From Bacillota bacterium (GTDB lineage: Bacteria; Bacillota; Clostridia; Acetivibrionales; DSM-1351), in NCBI GenBank assembly GCA_023436485.1, contig JAEZIU010000157.1, positions 1 through 16,669 on the forward strand: a stretch of DNA of 16,669 nt, given 5' to 3'. The position numbers were made by a program, and so were the translations under genes. Shown here piece after piece: positions 13,916 through 16,669 of the stretch. Below the pieces are notes generated by a model. It was given only the letters and a program-made list of their open reading frames with translations, searched no databases and was not told the origin of the DNA. Numbering within the stretch: position 1 is the first letter of the stretch; every line of letters starts with the position of its first letter.

Positions 13916-15850
13916 ATGACCAAACCGGAATTTGATTTTAGGGAACTGATTAAACGAGACAGAGAGGAACATATACGCAAACAGTTTGACGGAACATTCC
14001 TGGATTATCTGCAAATAGTTGATTCCAATCCGGAGGTTGCCATGCTGTCTCATCAAAGATTGTATGAGCTTATCAGCACTAAGGGAGTTGAAGCTGTTAA
14101 AACCGAGGAAAATCCAAGGTTAAGAAGAATATACGGAAATGACATAATTAAAAGATACACATTTTTTGAAGACGATTTTTTTGGAATTGATAAAACTATA
14201 ATGAAAATCGTTAGGTATTTCCATTCTGCTGCAATGGCAGGGGAAGAAGCCAGACAGGTTTTATATCTTGTGGGGCCGGTTGGAGCGGGTAAATCATCAC
14301 TAATGGAAGCACTAAAAAAGGCATTGGAATCTGCTCCACCGATATATTCCTTAAAGGATTGCCCAATGAGGGAGGAACCTCTTCATTTAATTCCAAAACA
14401 CCTTCGAAAGGATTTTGAGGAAAAATTAAATATAAAAATTGAAGGGGATTTGTGTCCTGTTTGCAGATACCGTTTAAAGAATGAGTATAACGGGGAGTAC
14501 GAAAAGTTTCCTGTTGAATCAACAGGCTTTTCCATAAGGTCAAGAAAGGGAATTGGCGTGGTGCCTCCCGTAGACCCTAACAACCAGGATACTTCCATAC
14601 TTACCGGCAGTGTGGATATCTCAAAAATAGACCTATATTCAGAAGACGACCCAAGGGTATTGTCCTTAAATGGTGCTTTCAATGCGGGAAACAGAGGTAT
14701 TGTGGAGTTTATAGAGGTATTCAAAAATGAAACGGAATACCTTCACACCATGATAACAGCAACTCAGGAAAAATCCATTCCGTCACCGGGCAAGGGCTCA
14801 ATGATATATTTTGACGGAGTCATACTGGCTCATTCCAACGAGGCGGAATGGAACAAATTCAAGTCAGACCATACAAATGAAGCTATATTGGACAGAATTG
14901 TAAGAATTGAGGTACCCTACTGCCTTGAACTAAACGAGGAAATAAAAATCTATGAAAAAATGCTTTCAAAGAGCAAATTCAACGCACATATAGCACCTCA
15001 TACCATAGAAATAGCATCCATGTTTGCAATACTGACAAGATTGAGTCCATCTAATAAGGTAGACCCGCTTACCAAGCTTAAAATATATAACGGAGAGGAA
15101 ATCCTGGAAAAAGGAATGACTCGTAAAATAGACATATTCGAGCTCCATGAGGAAGCAGCCCGAGAAGGCATGACGGGTATATCAACAAGATTTATAATGA
15201 AATCCCTTGATACTACTCTGTCCGAATCCGAGAATGATTGTATAAATCCGATTGCAGTTATGGAGACATTGATAAAATCTGTAAAAGAGCTGGGAATAGG
15301 TGATGATGAAAAAGAACGCTATTTAAGGCTTATATATGATTCTGTTAAGAAGGAATACAATAAGATTCTGGAAAAAGAGGTTACAAAGGCGTTCATTCAT
15401 GGATACAGAGAGCAGGCTGAGAGTCTTTTCAACAATTATCTTGACCACGCAGAGGCCTTTGTCAATAAAACCAAGATAAAGGATAAGAACACAGGTGAAG
15501 AGCTTGAGCCGGATGAAAAATTCATGCGTTCAATTGAAGAACAGATAGGTATCTCCGATACTGCGGTAAAGGGGTTCAGGTCAGATGTTACTGCATATAT
15601 GTTCTTTGTTATGAGAAATGGGGGTAGTCTGGATTATACCAGCTATGAGCCTCTGAAGGATGCAATAGAGAAAAAGCTGACTGCATCTGTAAGAGATTTA
15701 AGCAGAATTATAACACAGGCAAAAGTAAGGGATAAAGAACAGACTCAGAAATATAACACAATGGTGGAGGAAATGAAGAAGAACGGCTACTGCGACCACT
15801 GCTGCAATGTCATATTGAAATATGCTGCAAACAATCTGTGGAAGGATTAA
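13916..15850 (+). CDS. prkA: PrkA family serine protein kinase / AAA+ protein
   Basis: This cytoplasmic protein of 644 aa has the full length of the PrkA family. An N-terminal AAA+ region carries the Walker A motif G120-PVGAGK-S127 and continues to about residue 390. The C-terminal PrkA domain (about 400-640) includes the conserved YGEE-like stretch (KIYNGEEILEKGMTRKIDIFELHEEAAREGMTG is spread over residues ~383-420). Two cysteine motifs, C180-P-V-C183 and C626-D-H-C-C630, could form a metal site. In Bacillus subtilis PrkA affects sporulation, and both protein kinase and Lon-like protease activities have been proposed for family members. The ATG has a strong GGGAGGGG site. YhbH follows after 14 bases, the usual partner in an operon that often also contains spoVR. 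Confidence 0.95.
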   Translation: MTKPEFDFRELIKRDREEHIRKQFDGTFLDYLQIVDSNPEVAMLSHQRLYELISTKGVEAVKTEENPRLRRIYGNDIIKRYTFFEDDFFGIDKTIMKIVRYFHSAAMAGEEARQVLYLVGPVGAGKSSLMEALKKALESAPPIYSLKDCPMREEPLHLIPKHLRKDFEEKLNIKIEGDLCPVCRYRLKNEYNGEYEKFPVESTGFSIRSRKGIGVVPPVDPNNQDTSILTGSVDISKIDLYSEDDPRVLSLNGAFNAGNRGIVEFIEVFKNETEYLHTMITATQEKSIPSPGKGSMIYFDGVILAHSNEAEWNKFKSDHTNEAILDRIVRIEVPYCLELNEEIKIYEKMLSKSKFNAHIAPHTIEIASMFAILTRLSPSNKVDPLTKLKIYNGEEILEKGMTRKIDIFELHEEAAREGMTGISTRFIMKSLDTTLSESENDCINPIAVMETLIKSVKELGIGDDEKERYLRLIYDSVKKEYNKILEKEVTKAFIHGYREQAESLFNNYLDHAEAFVNKTKIKDKNTGEELEPDEKFMRSIEEQIGISDTAVKGFRSDVTAYMFFVMRNGGSLDYTSYEPLKDAIEKKLTASVRDLSRIITQAKVRDKEQTQKYNTMVEEMKKNGYCDHCCNVILKYAANNLWKD

Positions 15851-15864
15851 TCGGAGGATAAAAT

Positions 15865-16669
15865 ATGGCTATTTTCAGAGACTGCAGTAACATCGGAAAA
15901 GACCGGTCAGCCGAAGACAGAAGGAGACACAAGGAACTTGTGGAGGAATCAATAAAGAAGAATTTAGGTAGTATTATTGCAGAAGAAAGCATAATTGGTA
16001 AAAGTAAGGATAAGAAAATCAAGATTCCCATAAAAGGAATAAAGGAATTCCAGTTTATATATGGCAAATCTAAACCCGGAGTAGGCGCAGGCGACGGTAA
16101 TGAAAAGAGGGGCGATAAATTCGAAGGAGAAGCACAGGAAGGAAAAGGCAAGGGAGGTGCCGGGAGTCAGGAGGGAGAAGAGTTTTATGAAACAGAGATA
16201 ACCATTGAGGAGGTAATAAGATACCTTTTTGATGACATGAACCTTCCGGATATTGATAAAAAGCAGTTATCCCAGTTGGAGGAAAAAAGCTACAGAAAGC
16301 TTGGTTACCAGCACAAGGGTATTCCTCCGAGACTTGCCAAAAAACGCTCCGTCATTGAAAAAATAAAGCGCAAACAAGCCTCCAAAAGGCCCGAAGATGG
16401 AGAGGATACTACATATGATAAAGAGGAAAGGGAAGAAAGATTTCCGTTTATAGAAGAAGATTTAAGGTATTACAGAATCAAAGAGGAGAACAAAAGGGAT
16501 TATAATGCAGTTGTTCTGTGCATTATGGATGTTTCAGGTTCTATGGATCAAACAAAAAAATATCTGGCAAGAAGCTTTTATTTCCTTTTGTATCAATTCC
16601 TACGACTGAAATATGCCAACGTGGATGTTGTTTTTATAGCTCACACAACAACTGCAAAGGAAGTAAACG
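15865..16669 (+). CDS. yhbH: YhbH/DUF444 family sporulation protein with VWA-like domain (3' partial)
   Basis: The frame is open from ATG 15865 (GGAGG at 15853-15857) to the right edge, giving 268 residues of an incomplete protein. The N-terminus RDRxxEDRRRHKELVEESIKKNL-like region (here SAEDRRRHKELVEESIKKN) and IKEFQFIYG are typical of the DUF444 family. They are followed by a Gly/Lys/Glu-rich linker at about residues 72-110. FDDMNLPDI and KKRSVIEKIKRKQ come next. The VWA-like metal-site motif D222-V-S-G-S226 then begins the integrin-like fold. It is the normal partner of PrkA. Family members are needed for normal sporulation or stress responses, but their biochemical role is unclear. The C-terminal half lies outside the window. 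Confidence 0.93.
   Translation, partial: MAIFRDCSNIGKDRSAEDRRRHKELVEESIKKNLGSIIAEESIIGKSKDKKIKIPIKGIKEFQFIYGKSKPGVGAGDGNEKRGDKFEGEAQEGKGKGGAGSQEGEEFYETEITIEEVIRYLFDDMNLPDIDKKQLSQLEEKSYRKLGYQHKGIPPRLAKKRSVIEKIKRKQASKRPEDGEDTTYDKEEREERFPFIEEDLRYYRIKEENKRDYNAVVLCIMDVSGSMDQTKKYLARSFYFLLYQFLRLKYANVDVVFIAHTTTAKEVN

Noticed and set aside
14383..14724. 113-codon minus-strand frame inside prkA
   Set aside because: It is antisense to the conserved PrkA AAA+ region, with no ribosome site or recognisable domain.
1..16669. CRISPR array, tRNA/rRNA genes, insertion sequence or prophage
   Set aside because: I saw no regularly spaced repeats, cloverleaf-like sequences, transposase or integrase motifs, or terminal inverted repeats anywhere in the window.

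Overview
The window looks like chromosomal DNA of a low-GC, endospore-forming Clostridia member. Four lines of evidence support this: a spoVD-murE-murF-mraY-spoVE-murG cell-wall cluster, an alpha/beta small acid-soluble spore protein, a sporulation-type prkA-yhbH pair, and AT-rich intergenic DNA with strong GGAGG ribosome sites and frequent TTG starts. The overall style resembles the cellulolytic clostridia (Ruminiclostridium/Hungateiclostridium group). That genus-level guess rests on gene style and was not tested by any search.

Layout. (1) 1-6475: a plus-strand peptidoglycan precursor operon. It runs from the 3' end of a PASTA-containing penicillin-binding protein (probably SpoVD) through MurE, MurF, MraY, a SEDS protein (SpoVE/FtsW) and MurG, and stops at a strong hairpin terminator. 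No murD lies between mraY and spoVE, and no murC, murB or ftsQ follows murG. (2) 6478-6672, minus strand: a 64-residue alpha/beta SASP gene that shares this terminator. (3) 6771-8396: a uracil permease of the NCS2 family, preceded by a near-canonical sigma-A promoter and a textbook PyrR attenuator, and ended by a 20-bp hairpin. (4) 8484-9674, minus strand: a glycosyltransferase resembling MGDG synthase/UgtP, with a good promoter. Divergent from it are a secreted D-Ala-D-Ala carboxypeptidase (DacF type) and a B12-binding-type radical SAM protein. (5) 12915-13627, minus strand: a PadR regulator overlapped by a small membrane-protein ORF that appears damaged or mis-started at its 5' end. (6) 13731-16669: a very AT-rich control region with a long near-palindrome, a 20-bp-phased direct repeat and a sigma-E-like promoter, then prkA and the start of yhbH, which runs off the window.

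The themes fit together. Precursor ligation (MurE, MurF), lipid I and II formation (MraY, MurG), polymerisation (SpoVE with SpoVD) and peptide trimming (DacF) serve cell-wall or spore-cortex synthesis. The SASP and the prkA-yhbH pair are also typical of spore formers. Uracil uptake and the membrane glycosyltransferase are housekeeping neighbours.

I do not see a clear new defence, mobile or biosynthetic system, and I found no CRISPR array, tRNA, rRNA or transposase. The most open points are the missing murD, the DUF4080-type radical SAM protein, the broken-looking membrane gene beside padR, and the structured AT-rich DNA upstream of prkA.
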